Source: Sphingobacterium litopenaei
GTDB taxonomy: Bacteria; Bacteroidota; Bacteroidia; Sphingobacteriales; Sphingobacteriaceae
NCBI RefSeq assembly: GCF_014692495.1
Contig: NZ_JACOIJ010000002.1
Coordinates: 1 to 64,000 of the forward strand
Reading direction: 5' to 3'
Length of the DNA stretch: 64,000 nucleotides
In this document: piece by piece, positions 26,530-35,578 of the stretch
How positions within the stretch are numbered: position 1 is the first letter of the stretch
How the letters are laid out: each line of letters opens with the position of its first letter
Made by a program: the position numbers and the translations under genes
The notes under the pieces: generated by a model
What the model was told of the DNA's origin: nothing
The model's database searches: none
What the model saw: only the letters and a program-made list of their open reading frames with translations

Positions 26530-28020
26530 ATGAAAATATTTAAATATATAGCTATAGGCTTACTTACTACAAATGTATTAAGCTCATGCGATTTGGACTT
26601 GTATCCATATGACGTGATTGAAACCTCACAGTCTTTTAACTCAGTGGGGGATGCAAAGAATTGGTCTGAACGATTGCATGCTGATTTGAGAGGAAGAGTA
26701 TATGGGCATTACATTATGTCTACTGATATTCAGTCTGACCAATTAAATGCTACGGCAGATTATGGTAATAATTATGGAGACGTACATCGGTGGACACTTC
26801 TATCTGATAATTATCAAATAAGAGATTATTATCAAGGTTATTACAGTGCCCTTAACAATGTAAATATGACAATTGAAGGATTTAAAAATATCACTCCAAA
26901 AGATGATACTGAGACTAAGGCTTTGAAAGAATATACAGGAGTTGCTCATTTTGCAAGAGCATACTATTACTTCATGTTAAATATTCGTTTTGCGAAAGCT
27001 TATAATGCCTCTTCAGCTTCAACGGATCTTTCTGTTCCATTAGTTCTAGTGCCAGATATCAATGCGACTCCAGCCCGTAGTACAGTAAAGGAAGTGTATG
27101 ATCAAATCTTAAGTGATATTTCTATTGCTAAAACTAATTTAGCTGAAAAAGCTGGAGCTACAAATGCAAAACAAATCAATCTTGACGTTGTAATAGCTTT
27201 GGAATCAAGGGTAAAATTATATATGCAAGATTGGAATGGTGCAAAACAGGCCGCAGAAACATTAATTAATTCGGGTAAATATAATCTATATACTACAGCA
27301 GAAGGTGTTAAAAATATGTGGCATAATGACGCAGGAAATGAAGTTATTTTTGCACCATTTGTATCGATTAATGAAGGTCCAAATGTAAATAATATTTATA
27401 TTGGATGGAATGCAGGTACAAGCAGATATACTCCAATGTACCTTCCATCTCAATGGATAATAGACTCATATAGTGATAGTGATTTTAGAAAGGGAGCTTA
27501 TTTCCTTACATCTCCTAAGGTGTATATGGCAAGTAAAGGAAAAGAATTTACAGGTACAATAGTAAACAAATATCCTGGAAATCCCGCCCTTAGAAATGCA
27601 GGTGCGGTAACAAATTACGCTCATTCTCCAAAAGTATTCCGAATTGCGGAAGCATATCTGAATGCTGCAGAAGCTTCTTTTAGAGCTCTAAATGAGGGAG
27701 TAGCACGAACTCATTTGAATACTTTGAGAGCGTCAAGAGGTTTGACAGCACTAGCGTCAACTGTATCAGGCACAGCGCTTTTGAATGAAATTAAATTAGA
27801 GCGATTAAGAGAATTTGCATTTGAAGGATTTAGATTAGAAGATTTAAAAAGATGGGGAGATGGTTTTACACGTCGTAATCCTCAAGATACTGAAATGTTG
27901 CAGACCGGAGCGGATTTTACCACTAAATCTGTTTCTGCGAATGATGATAAAATTACATGGGGTATTCCTGATAGAGATGTTGTTGCAAATCCAAATATAG
28001 TGCAAAATCCAGGTTGGTAA
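26530..28020 (+). CDS. SusD/RagB family substrate-binding lipoprotein (pair 2)
   Basis: 496-residue lipoprotein partner of the preceding SusC. Lipobox LSSC (Cys20) followed by DLDLYPYDVIETSQSF. The SusD pattern is present: helical region GVAHFARAYYYFMLNIRFAK, PLVLVPDINATPARSTVKEV, and C-terminal RIAEAYLNAAEASFRALNEG, LNTLRASRGL, and IKLERLREFAFEGFRLEDLK with RWGDG. It ends with the typical NPNIVQNPGW. A terminator follows at 28043. Confidence 0.95.
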   Translation: MKIFKYIAIGLLTTNVLSSCDLDLYPYDVIETSQSFNSVGDAKNWSERLHADLRGRVYGHYIMSTDIQSDQLNATADYGNNYGDVHRWTLLSDNYQIRDYYQGYYSALNNVNMTIEGFKNITPKDDTETKALKEYTGVAHFARAYYYFMLNIRFAKAYNASSASTDLSVPLVLVPDINATPARSTVKEVYDQILSDISIAKTNLAEKAGATNAKQINLDVVIALESRVKLYMQDWNGAKQAAETLINSGKYNLYTTAEGVKNMWHNDAGNEVIFAPFVSINEGPNVNNIYIGWNAGTSRYTPMYLPSQWIIDSYSDSDFRKGAYFLTSPKVYMASKGKEFTGTIVNKYPGNPALRNAGAVTNYAHSPKVFRIAEAYLNAAEASFRALNEGVARTHLNTLRASRGLTALASTVSGTALLNEIKLERLREFAFEGFRLEDLKRWGDGFTRRNPQDTEMLQTGADFTTKSVSANDDKITWGIPDRDVVANPNIVQNPGW

Positions 28021-28042
28021 TTAAATAATTGTATCAATAATC

Positions 28043-28071
28043 AAGTAGTAGGGAAGCCTACTACTTTTTTT
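28043..28071 (+). terminator. Terminator of the second susCD pair
   Basis: The stem AAGTAGTAGG / CCTACTACTT (28043-28052 with 28057-28066), loop GAAG, continues into a T-run. It separates pair 2 from pair 3. Confidence 0.92.
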
Positions 28072-28369
28072 GTTCATAAGGTTTTGTTAATTAAGCATTA
28101 AATATTGTTATTTGATCAGATTTTTTTTGTGAACGTATTGTGCATCCTAATAAAGCAAATGATAATTATAGAATATGTATTGATTCTATTGGAATGAAAA
28201 GAGATAAAAACAAGCTTTTATTACATAATAATTTATTGAGAGGTATTTAGTAATTGTAGTGGGAAATAAAATGTTAAATTTTTTAACATTTTACTTAAAA
28301 ATGGTTATGTTAGCATTGGATAACGTGCTTCTGATGCGGTTGTCTAAATACTAACAAAAACTAATATTT
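28072..28369 (+). promoter_or_regulatory. Promoter region of the third susC with inverted repeat
   Basis: No gene is seen in this gap. An inverted repeat AAAATGTTAAA-TTT-TTTAACATTTT (28268-28292) lies about 80 bases before the ATG, followed by GTTATGTTAGC, a weak match to TAnnTTTG. The TGTTAAA element recalls the GTTAAAAAATGT(T)AAA in front of the other two susC genes. Whether it is an operator, promoter part or hairpin is unknown. Confidence 0.4.
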
Positions 28370-31300
28370 ATGAAACAAAAATTACTCAGTACATTTTTTG
28401 CAATGACATGTGTGACAAGCCTGTCATTTGCGCAAACTCGAGAAGTGAGTGGTTTGGTTACTTCGGCAAATGGAACTCCAATAAGTGGGGCTTCTGTATC
28501 TATTGTTGGAACGAATACTGCAACTCAAACTGATGGATCAGGTCGATTCACAATTTCTGTGTCTTCTGGTTCTACTTTAAATGTGTCCTATATCGGTTAT
28601 AATACACAACGGGTATCCGTAGGTACATCAACTAATTTATCAATAGTTTTGGTTTCTGGCGATCAGGAATTAGATGAGGTTGTTGTTACTGCAATGGGGG
28701 TAACACGTCAAAAAAGATCTTTGGCACATGCTACTCAGGAAGTGAAAGCTGAACAATTAACTCAAGCTGCAAATAGTAATTTGGCAACAGCCATTCAAGG
28801 AAAAGTATCGGGTGTAGAAGTCACTCCATCTTCGGGTATGCCAGGTGCGTCTGCCAAATTAACGATTCGTGGTTCAAGATCTTTTACGGGAAATAATACA
28901 CCATTGTATGTTATAGATGGTATGCCAATTGCCTCGACTTCTGATATCTCAACAGGAAATTCTGTCACAGGTTCGGATTACGCAACACGTGGATTGGATA
29001 TAGATCCAAATGATATAGAAAGCATCAATATTTTAAAAGGGCAGGCAGCATCAGCGTTATATGGTATGCGTGCCTCAAATGGTGTGATTATCATCAACAC
29101 TAAAAGTGGGAAAAGTGCAGGAAAAGGTAAAGCTCAAATAAATTATACTTCTAATGTGTCTTTTGATAAAGTTGCGGTATTGCCTGATTTTCAAAAGACA
29201 TATGCTCAAGGGTCGGGAGGGAATTTCAACCCAACAGCTTCGACATCATGGGGACCATTGATTGAGAATTTAAGCAAGGATCCTGGATATGGAGGAGAAA
29301 CAGATAACCAATATACAAGAAGAGATGGTAATAAACCAGGGATGTACTATTCAACTAAGCGTGCTGCGGCAGGTTTAGATCCATGGACAAAGGAAGGTGA
29401 AAGTTTTAATAACGTAGAAGAATTTCTTCAAGTTGGTTCTACATATAATAATGCTATAAACGTACTTCAAGGATTTGACAAGGGGCATTACGCAGTAACT
29501 CTGGGAGCTACAAATGCTACAGGAATTATTCCGTCTACTGGTTTAGATAGATATAATGGTAAGGTCTCTGCTCAAGTGGACTTATCGGATAAGTGGACTT
29601 CTGGATTTACAGGGAATTATGTGAACTCTAAAATTACGAAGCAAACGGGAGCTAATAATGGACTAATCGCAACATTGTATGCAGCACCTCCCTCATATGA
29701 TTTAAAAGGAATCCCTTATCATATTGAAGGAAATCCTTACTCACAAAATAACTATAGAGGTGGAGGATTTGATGGTGTATATTGGGCTGTAAATAATAAT
29801 GTATTTTCAGAGGATAACCAAAGATTCTTTGGTAATGGATTTACCCAATTTACTACAAACTTTACCGATACGCAAAAGCTAATTTTAAAATATCAATTAG
29901 GTGTAGATTCATATACGACTAATTATACGGACTTATGGGGATATGGTGCTGCGGGATATAGTACTGGTCAAATCGAGAATTATCATGTGTCAGTTACTGA
30001 ATTAAATTCTTTAGCCACTGCATCATATAATTGGAACATAAATGACGATTTAGTATTTGATGCATTATTAGGTAATGAAATTGTAAATCGTGTGTATCGT
30101 CAAGATTACGGTTATGGTAGTCAATTTAATTTTCCTGGCTGGAATCATATGAATAATGCTTCTGTTATGCAGACCTCGCAAACATTACGACATAACAGAA
30201 CTTTTGGTACTTTTGGAAGCGCATCATTAGGATACAAAAATATGTTGTATTTATCTGTGACGGGTAGGAATGATATTGTATCTTCGATGCCAAGAAACAA
30301 TAGATCATTTTTCTATCCATCAATTGCTTCTTCATTTATTTTCACAGAGTTAGATGCGGTTAATAATGATATTTTAACTTTTGGAAAGATTCGTGCCTCT
30401 TATGCAGAGGTTGGTCAAGCGGGTACATATTATGAAACCTACTACGAAAGACCTTCATATGGAGGTGGATTCTCAAATGGTACTCCAATCATATACCCTA
30501 TAGGTCAAATAAATGCTTTTACTCCAAGTTCTACCATCTATGATCCAGAATTGAGACCACAGAATACTAAAGCAATTGAAGTAGGTACGGATTTAACATT
30601 TTACAATGGTTTGTTTGAATTAAATTATACTTTTTCTAGACAAGATGTAAAAGATCAAATTTTTGCTGTACCATTAGCAGGATCTTCTGGATATTCTAGC
30701 ATGATGACAAACGGAGGTAAAGTACATACAAATGCTCATGAGGTAACTTTAAATTTTTCTCCATATAGAGAAGGAAACTTTAGATGGGATATGTCTTTAA
30801 ACTTTACCAAGATAGACAACTATGTAGATGAATTAAAAGAAGGAGTTGAGAATATTTTCCTTGGTGGATTTGTTGAACCACAAGTTAGAGCAGGTATAGG
30901 TGATAAATATCCTGTACTTTATGGTGCTTCATATTTAAGAAATGAAGCTGGTCAAATAGTTGTGGATGAAGATGGTATGCCTCAAGCGGGAGAAGAAAGA
31001 GTTATTGGTACAGTATCTCCTGATTTCTTATTAGGATTTAACACAAGATTCGAATATAAAAAATTACGTTTATCTGCTGTATTTGATTGGAAACAAGGAG
31101 GACAAATGTATCATGGTACGGGGGGAATCTTAGATTTCTATGGTGTTACACAGAAAAGTGCTGATTATAGAAGTGGTGAAGACTTCAAATTTCACTTACC
31201 TGCTGTCAAAGAAGTAAGTCCTGGAGTATATGATGAAAATGATATTATGATTCCTGCGAGCAAGGCATATGATTATTTTAATGCACTGAATGGCGTGTCA

Positions 31301-31546
31301 GAAGCTTCTATTTTTGGAACTTCATTTGTTAAATTAAGAGAAATTTCTATTGGATACCCAGTTTATTCTACTTCCAAATTCAAGATTGATCTAAACGGAT
31401 TTGCAAGAAACATTATACTATGGTCAGAACTTAAAGGATTTGACCCAGAAGTTTCACAAGGTAATAATAATATGTCAGGAGCTTTCGAAAGATTCTCTCT
31501 ACCAGGAACTTCAAGCTATGGTCTAGGTGTTAACTTTAAATTCTAA
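28370..31546 (+). CDS. SusC/RagA-type TonB-dependent transporter (pair 3)
   Basis: 1058-residue outer-membrane transporter. The signal peptide region MKQKLLSTFFAMTCVTSLSF is almost the same as in pair 2, and the first roughly 105 bases of the two genes differ at few positions. It has the carboxypeptidase-regulatory-like domain, TonB-box region ELDEVVVTAMGVTRQKRSL (a variant common to one SusC subgroup), and plug with LTIRGSRSFTGNNTPLYVID, GMPIAS and LKGQAASALYGMRASNGVI. The barrel ends in GLGVNFKF. Its partner is of the SusD-like_2 type, fitting this subgroup, which is often tied to peptides or other non-starch substrates; the substrate itself cannot be read. Confidence 0.95.
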   Translation: MKQKLLSTFFAMTCVTSLSFAQTREVSGLVTSANGTPISGASVSIVGTNTATQTDGSGRFTISVSSGSTLNVSYIGYNTQRVSVGTSTNLSIVLVSGDQELDEVVVTAMGVTRQKRSLAHATQEVKAEQLTQAANSNLATAIQGKVSGVEVTPSSGMPGASAKLTIRGSRSFTGNNTPLYVIDGMPIASTSDISTGNSVTGSDYATRGLDIDPNDIESINILKGQAASALYGMRASNGVIIINTKSGKSAGKGKAQINYTSNVSFDKVAVLPDFQKTYAQGSGGNFNPTASTSWGPLIENLSKDPGYGGETDNQYTRRDGNKPGMYYSTKRAAAGLDPWTKEGESFNNVEEFLQVGSTYNNAINVLQGFDKGHYAVTLGATNATGIIPSTGLDRYNGKVSAQVDLSDKWTSGFTGNYVNSKITKQTGANNGLIATLYAAPPSYDLKGIPYHIEGNPYSQNNYRGGGFDGVYWAVNNNVFSEDNQRFFGNGFTQFTTNFTDTQKLILKYQLGVDSYTTNYTDLWGYGAAGYSTGQIENYHVSVTELNSLATASYNWNINDDLVFDALLGNEIVNRVYRQDYGYGSQFNFPGWNHMNNASVMQTSQTLRHNRTFGTFGSASLGYKNMLYLSVTGRNDIVSSMPRNNRSFFYPSIASSFIFTELDAVNNDILTFGKIRASYAEVGQAGTYYETYYERPSYGGGFSNGTPIIYPIGQINAFTPSSTIYDPELRPQNTKAIEVGTDLTFYNGLFELNYTFSRQDVKDQIFAVPLAGSSGYSSMMTNGGKVHTNAHEVTLNFSPYREGNFRWDMSLNFTKIDNYVDELKEGVENIFLGGFVEPQVRAGIGDKYPVLYGASYLRNEAGQIVVDEDGMPQAGEERVIGTVSPDFLLGFNTRFEYKKLRLSAVFDWKQGGQMYHGTGGILDFYGVTQKSADYRSGEDFKFHLPAVKEVSPGVYDENDIMIPASKAYDYFNALNGVSEASIFGTSFVKLREISIGYPVYSTSKFKIDLNGFARNIILWSELKGFDPEVSQGNNNMSGAFERFSLPGTSSYGLGVNFKF

Positions 31547-31553
31547 AATTGAG

Positions 31554-33122
31554 ATGAAAATTAATATTATAAAATATATCCTTCTAGGTGCGTTGGCATT
31601 ACCCTTGGTAATGTCTTCATGTTCAGAAGATAGGATGGATGAAATAAATAAAAATATCAATGATCCTGTTGATGTTAGTGCGAAATTTATAATCACAGAT
31701 ATTATAACCAGAACAGCATTTAATAACGTGGGAGGAGATATTAATACTTATATGTCTACGTATGTAGAGCATGAAGTAGGAACACATAATCAGTTGTGGG
31801 ACGCAGAACATAGAGTGAATCAACCACATTTATCTTCCACTTTTAATAATTCATGGGTTAGTATCTATAATGCACTGCGTGATGCTAAAATTGTGATTAA
31901 TAAATGTTCAGAAGGAGGAAGTGAGGAAGGAAATTATACTTCATTGGGTATTGCTCAAATTCTAGCAGCATATAATTTAGCACTTTTAACAGATTTATAT
32001 GGTGATGTACCTTATTCTGAAGCTTTAAACCCTTTTGAAAATAAAACTCCAAAACTGGATAAACAACAAGATTTATATTCTGAGGTATTGAAATATTTAG
32101 ATGAAGCTATTGTAAACCTTCCAAAAGGAGATGTAAGTGCAGTAGGAGGTCAAGATCTTTTATATTCTGGAGCGAGAGACAAATGGGCTAAATTTGCATA
32201 TGGATTGAAAGCAAGATATACAATGCGTTTATTGAAAGTTGCAAGTAATGCTAATGCAACCCTAGAGGATGTTATAGCATTTGCGAATCAATCTTTCACA
32301 TCAGCTAGTGATGAAGCAGCATTTAAAATTTATAATGCTCAAAATTTGAACCCTCTTTTTGATTTTCAATGGTCTAGAGATGGCTTAGCAGCAAGTAAAA
32401 GCCTGGCTGATAAATTAATTGAACGTAACGACCCACGCTTAAGAAGAAATTTTGTGGATGCAGATTGGGTACAAATTGATAATTTAGAGCCTGGCAGTGA
32501 GGCATATGATCTATTAGCTGTCAATGGTGAAAATGAACAAATACAGTATACTTATAATACTTCAACATTTGTTTTTTCACAAACAGCTCCGACTTTATTA
32601 TTAAGTTATCACGAGATCCTATTCTTAAAAGCTGAAGCTATGCAAAGATTAAATAAACCTGCTAATGAAATAGAGGGGGTTTTAAGAGCAGCTGTTACGG
32701 CCGCAATTATCAATTCTGAAAAATCGGTGGCAACTGCGTTTACGGCGCCTACTTTAGCTCCATATGGGGGGTTAGAAGAAACGACTGATCCAATTGAAGA
32801 GAGTGAAATAGAGGATTATTTAGATAATGAAGTTATCCCATTATTTACAGCTAATCCATTAAAAGAAATTGCAATACAAAAGTATTTAGCATTTTTTGGA
32901 GCATCAGGAGAATCTACAGAGATGTACAACGACATTAGAAGATGGAAGGCTTTAGGAGGTGTTAATGAAAATTTGGTGGAGCTAAAAAATACAAACCGTT
33001 TCCCATTGAGGTTACCTTATGGAAATACAGAGACAACTACTAATCCTAATGTGCAAGCTGCTTATGGTAATGGACAGTATGTCTATTCTGAAAATGTGTG
33101 GTGGGCAGGAGGAACCCGATAA
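31554..33122 (+). CDS. SusD-like_2 family lipoprotein (pair 3)
   Basis: 522-residue lipoprotein partner of the third SusC, starting 7 bases after its stop. I chose the ATG at 31554 (MKINIIKYILLGALALPLVM, then SSC lipobox); nine codons of open frame upstream overlap the susC end. The hallmarks are those of the SusD-like_2 subfamily rather than classical SusD: NDPVDVSAKFIITDIITRT, LAAYNLALLTDLYGDVPYSE, YSGARDKWAKFAYGLKARYT, LLSYHEILFLKAEAMQRL, and NDIRRWKALGG. A terminator follows at 33143. Confidence 0.94.
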   Translation: MKINIIKYILLGALALPLVMSSCSEDRMDEINKNINDPVDVSAKFIITDIITRTAFNNVGGDINTYMSTYVEHEVGTHNQLWDAEHRVNQPHLSSTFNNSWVSIYNALRDAKIVINKCSEGGSEEGNYTSLGIAQILAAYNLALLTDLYGDVPYSEALNPFENKTPKLDKQQDLYSEVLKYLDEAIVNLPKGDVSAVGGQDLLYSGARDKWAKFAYGLKARYTMRLLKVASNANATLEDVIAFANQSFTSASDEAAFKIYNAQNLNPLFDFQWSRDGLAASKSLADKLIERNDPRLRRNFVDADWVQIDNLEPGSEAYDLLAVNGENEQIQYTYNTSTFVFSQTAPTLLLSYHEILFLKAEAMQRLNKPANEIEGVLRAAVTAAIINSEKSVATAFTAPTLAPYGGLEETTDPIEESEIEDYLDNEVIPLFTANPLKEIAIQKYLAFFGASGESTEMYNDIRRWKALGGVNENLVELKNTNRFPLRLPYGNTETTTNPNVQAAYGNGQYVYSENVWWAGGTR

Positions 33123-33142
33123 TTTTATTTAATAAATATGTT

Positions 33143-33180
33143 AAAACTCTCCTTTAATAATTTTAAAGGGGAGTTTTGTT
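33143..33180 (+). terminator. Terminator of the third susCD pair
   Basis: A 15-bp stem with one G-T pair, AAAACTCTCCTTTAA / TTAAAGGGGAGTTTT (33143-33157 with 33163-33177), followed by GTT. Confidence 0.85.
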
Positions 33181-33421
33181 ATAATTGTACTAAAAGATGC
33201 GTTCTGAACCCTCATGCTTTAACTTTCAATAGTATGTATTCAAGTAGCTGTTTTTGCAGCGTAAACCAAATTTCGATTTCAAAATTAATTTACGAAACAG
33301 AAAAATATCCCCTAAATAGAACTAAGGTACCATGGTTTGGATTCTACAGCAAATACAAGAGGTAAATCTTTAACAAAGTATAATTTTGAACAATAAGTAC
33401 GCCTGAACGTAACTTATACAG
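33181..33421. other. Unassigned intergenic stretch
   Basis: About 240 bases between the susD terminator and the mrp stop. Short open frames exist on both strands, but none has a recognisable protein, start context or conserved motif. The base composition is slightly richer in G/C than the flanking spacers, as in decayed coding sequence, but I cannot assign an ancestor. Confidence 0.3.
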
Positions 33422-34483
33422 CTACCTATTCGCCAAAATACTCAGTTCCTGAGCAACTCTTCCAGCAATGGATTTATATGCTTCTCCTACTTTGTCGTCA
33501 GCGTCTAGGATAATAGGAAACCCATTGTCTCCTGCGTCCGCTACGGATTTTACTAATGGAACTTCACCTAAGAAAGGAATTTGGTTTTCCTCTGCTAAAC
33601 GCTTTCCTCCATCTTTTCCAAAGATGTAATATTTATTGTTTGGTAATTCGGCAGGAGTGAAATAAGACATATTTTCAACAATTCCCAATATTGGAACATT
33701 AATGCCTTCCATTTTGTACATACCAATTCCTTTGATAGCATCAGCTAGAGCTACATTTTGAGGTGTAGTAACAATCACTGCTCCAGAAATAGGATAAGTC
33801 TGGGCAACGGTGATATGGATGTCACCCGTGCCTGGAGGCATATCAACCACAAGATAATCTAATTCACCCCAGTCCGCATCGTTGAATAATTGCTTAATAG
33901 CCGATGTTGCCATCGGACCTCTCCATGGAATAGGCTGATTCGGATCCGTAAAGAACCCAATAGAAAGCAATTTCAAGCCAAATTTCTCTATAGGCTCAAT
34001 TTTCGTAGAACCATCAGGAAGTTGGGAAGCCATTGGTTTAGCTCCTTCAAGACCAAACATAATTGGCAGTGAAGGACCATAAATATCCGCATCTAATAAG
34101 CCAGTCTTGGCACCTTTGCTCGCTAAAGCTAAAGCAAGATTACTCGCCACCGTTGATTTTCCTACTCCACCTTTACCAGATGATACGAGAATAATGTTTT
34201 TAATGCCTTTCAATTGATTGGGGTCCACACTTGTTACGCGAGAAGTCATATTGATTTCGACTTCAACGTCTTTGCTTATAAATAAAGCAATAGCATTTCG
34301 GCAAGCATGTTCTATATGACCCTTTAATGGGCAGGCTGGAGTTGTTAATACAACATCAAATTTTACTTTATTGGGAAGAATTTCAATATTTTGAATCATG
34401 TGAAGTGTCACCAAATCCTTCTTTAGATCAGGTTCTTCTACATGACTTAATGCATGTAATACTTGTTCTTGCGTAATATTCAT
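33422..34483 (-). CDS. mrp: Mrp/NBP35-type iron-sulfur cluster carrier ATPase
   Basis: A P-loop ATPase that binds and hands on Fe-S clusters. 353 residues from the ATG at 34483; the longer frame beginning at 34507 lacks family support. The N-terminal MIP18/DUF59 domain (about 1-85, with TTPACPLKGHIEHAC) is followed by the deviant Walker A GKGGVGKST (103-111) and VVDMPPGTGD. The CPxC motif that carries the cluster in many Mrp proteins is absent: ENMSYFTPAELPNNKYYIFG stands at that place. I believe this form is common in Bacteroidota. A -7 box TAGCTTTG (34505-34512, minus strand) fits a leader of about 15 bases. Confidence 0.93.
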   Translation of the reverse strand: MNITQEQVLHALSHVEEPDLKKDLVTLHMIQNIEILPNKVKFDVVLTTPACPLKGHIEHACRNAIALFISKDVEVEINMTSRVTSVDPNQLKGIKNIILVSSGKGGVGKSTVASNLALALASKGAKTGLLDADIYGPSLPIMFGLEGAKPMASQLPDGSTKIEPIEKFGLKLLSIGFFTDPNQPIPWRGPMATSAIKQLFNDADWGELDYLVVDMPPGTGDIHITVAQTYPISGAVIVTTPQNVALADAIKGIGMYKMEGINVPILGIVENMSYFTPAELPNNKYYIFGKDGGKRLAEENQIPFLGEVPLVKSVADAGDNGFPIILDADDKVGEAYKSIAGRVAQELSILANR

Positions 34484-34670
34484 AATATGCAATTTCAATT
34501 TGCACAAAGCTAATAATTAAGGGAAACAATCCTGTCATTTCTGTGTTTGATTATTTTGTACCTATGTTTGGGTATTTTAAACATGTGATTATTTCTTTTC
34601 CTCAAGATTGTGTTAGAATCTTTATTTTTGCAATTAAAATAATATCATACGATACGATTAACAATACCTT

Positions 34671-35465
34671 ATGAAAAACATTTTATTAGCCTTTGCTTTT
34701 CTCCTTTCTTGGACAGGAGTTAAGGCGCAAGAGATCAGTAATACTGAAGATGCTCTTGAAAAGCCTAACTTTGTAAAATTAAATCTCTTAACATTAGTAG
34801 GAGGAAAAATTTCAGTAGAATACGAACGCGTTTTGAACAAGAGATTCGCTGTTGGTGCTGCAGTGAATTTGCGTCCAGAAAATAGTCTACCATTCAAATC
34901 ATCCATTATGGATATTGTGGATGATAGTGAGATCAACTCATTATTGGATGGAATGAAGTCTTCAAGTACTGCTATAATTCCAGAAGTTAAATATTACCTT
35001 TCTAAAAAAGGATATGGTCAAGGATTTTATCTTGCCCCTTATGTCAAATATGCGAAATTGAATTATTCTGCTCCTTACACTTATGATGTATCAGTTGATT
35101 ACCAAGGACAATTAGTTTATGATAGAGAAGAAACGATTAGTTTGAAAGGAGATTTGACAACTTTTACTGCTGGTATTTCTGCTGGTATTAATTTTAAATT
35201 GAAAAATAATATCTTTTTGGATTGGAGAATTATTGGTCCTGGCTATGGAACATCAAAAGGAAGTCTATCTGGTAAAATGACTTTGAATGCGGATGAACAA
35301 GCAGGTTTGAGAGAGCAATTAGGTGAGCTAAAAGAAAGTTTGAATGATTTGCCTTTGAAATTCAAAATGGATTATACAGTTCATGGCAATGGAGCAGACA
35401 TCACGTTGAATAAAAGTCCGTGGGCAAGTATCCGTAGTGGTTTATCAATTGCTTATAAATTCTAG
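34671..35465 (+). CDS. Exported outer-membrane barrel-like protein
   Basis: 264 residues with a signal peptide (MKNILLAFAFLLSWTGVKAQ). The mature part begins VKLNLLTLVGGKISVEYERV, continues with alternating strands (LAPYVKYAKLNYSAPYTYDV), and ends GLSIAYKF with a terminal Phe, as in outer-membrane barrels of the DUF3575-like type. A charged insert (DEQAGLREQLGELKESLNDL) precedes the last strands. No enzymatic motif is seen and the function is unknown. A -7-like TATTTTTG lies at 34623-34630 and a terminator follows at 35489. The layout resembles the protein at 9847, suggesting the same broad fold family. Confidence 0.75.
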   Translation: MKNILLAFAFLLSWTGVKAQEISNTEDALEKPNFVKLNLLTLVGGKISVEYERVLNKRFAVGAAVNLRPENSLPFKSSIMDIVDDSEINSLLDGMKSSSTAIIPEVKYYLSKKGYGQGFYLAPYVKYAKLNYSAPYTYDVSVDYQGQLVYDREETISLKGDLTTFTAGISAGINFKLKNNIFLDWRIIGPGYGTSKGSLSGKMTLNADEQAGLREQLGELKESLNDLPLKFKMDYTVHGNGADITLNKSPWASIRSGLSIAYKF

Positions 35466-35488
35466 AATACGAATATAATTTAGTTAGG

Positions 35489-35523
35489 AAAGGTTATACT
35501 TCTTGAAAGTATAGCCTTTTTTT
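35489..35523 (+). terminator. Terminator after the outer-membrane protein gene
   Basis: The stem AAAGGTTATACTT / AAGTATAGCCTTT (35489-35501 with 35507-35519) with a T-run. Confidence 0.9.
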
Positions 35524-35578
35524 GTTTTTGTTATAGAAGTATTCCATAATAAAACTCTATTTTTATTCAAGATTTTAA

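Noticed and set aside
16545..33122. The susCD cluster as a complete polysaccharide utilisation locus
   Set aside because: No glycoside hydrolase, ECF sigma/anti-sigma, hybrid two-component system or SusR-like gene lies within or beside the three pairs.
33138..33365. 75-codon plus-strand frame after the third susD
   Set aside because: Starts inside a terminator and has no recognisable motif.
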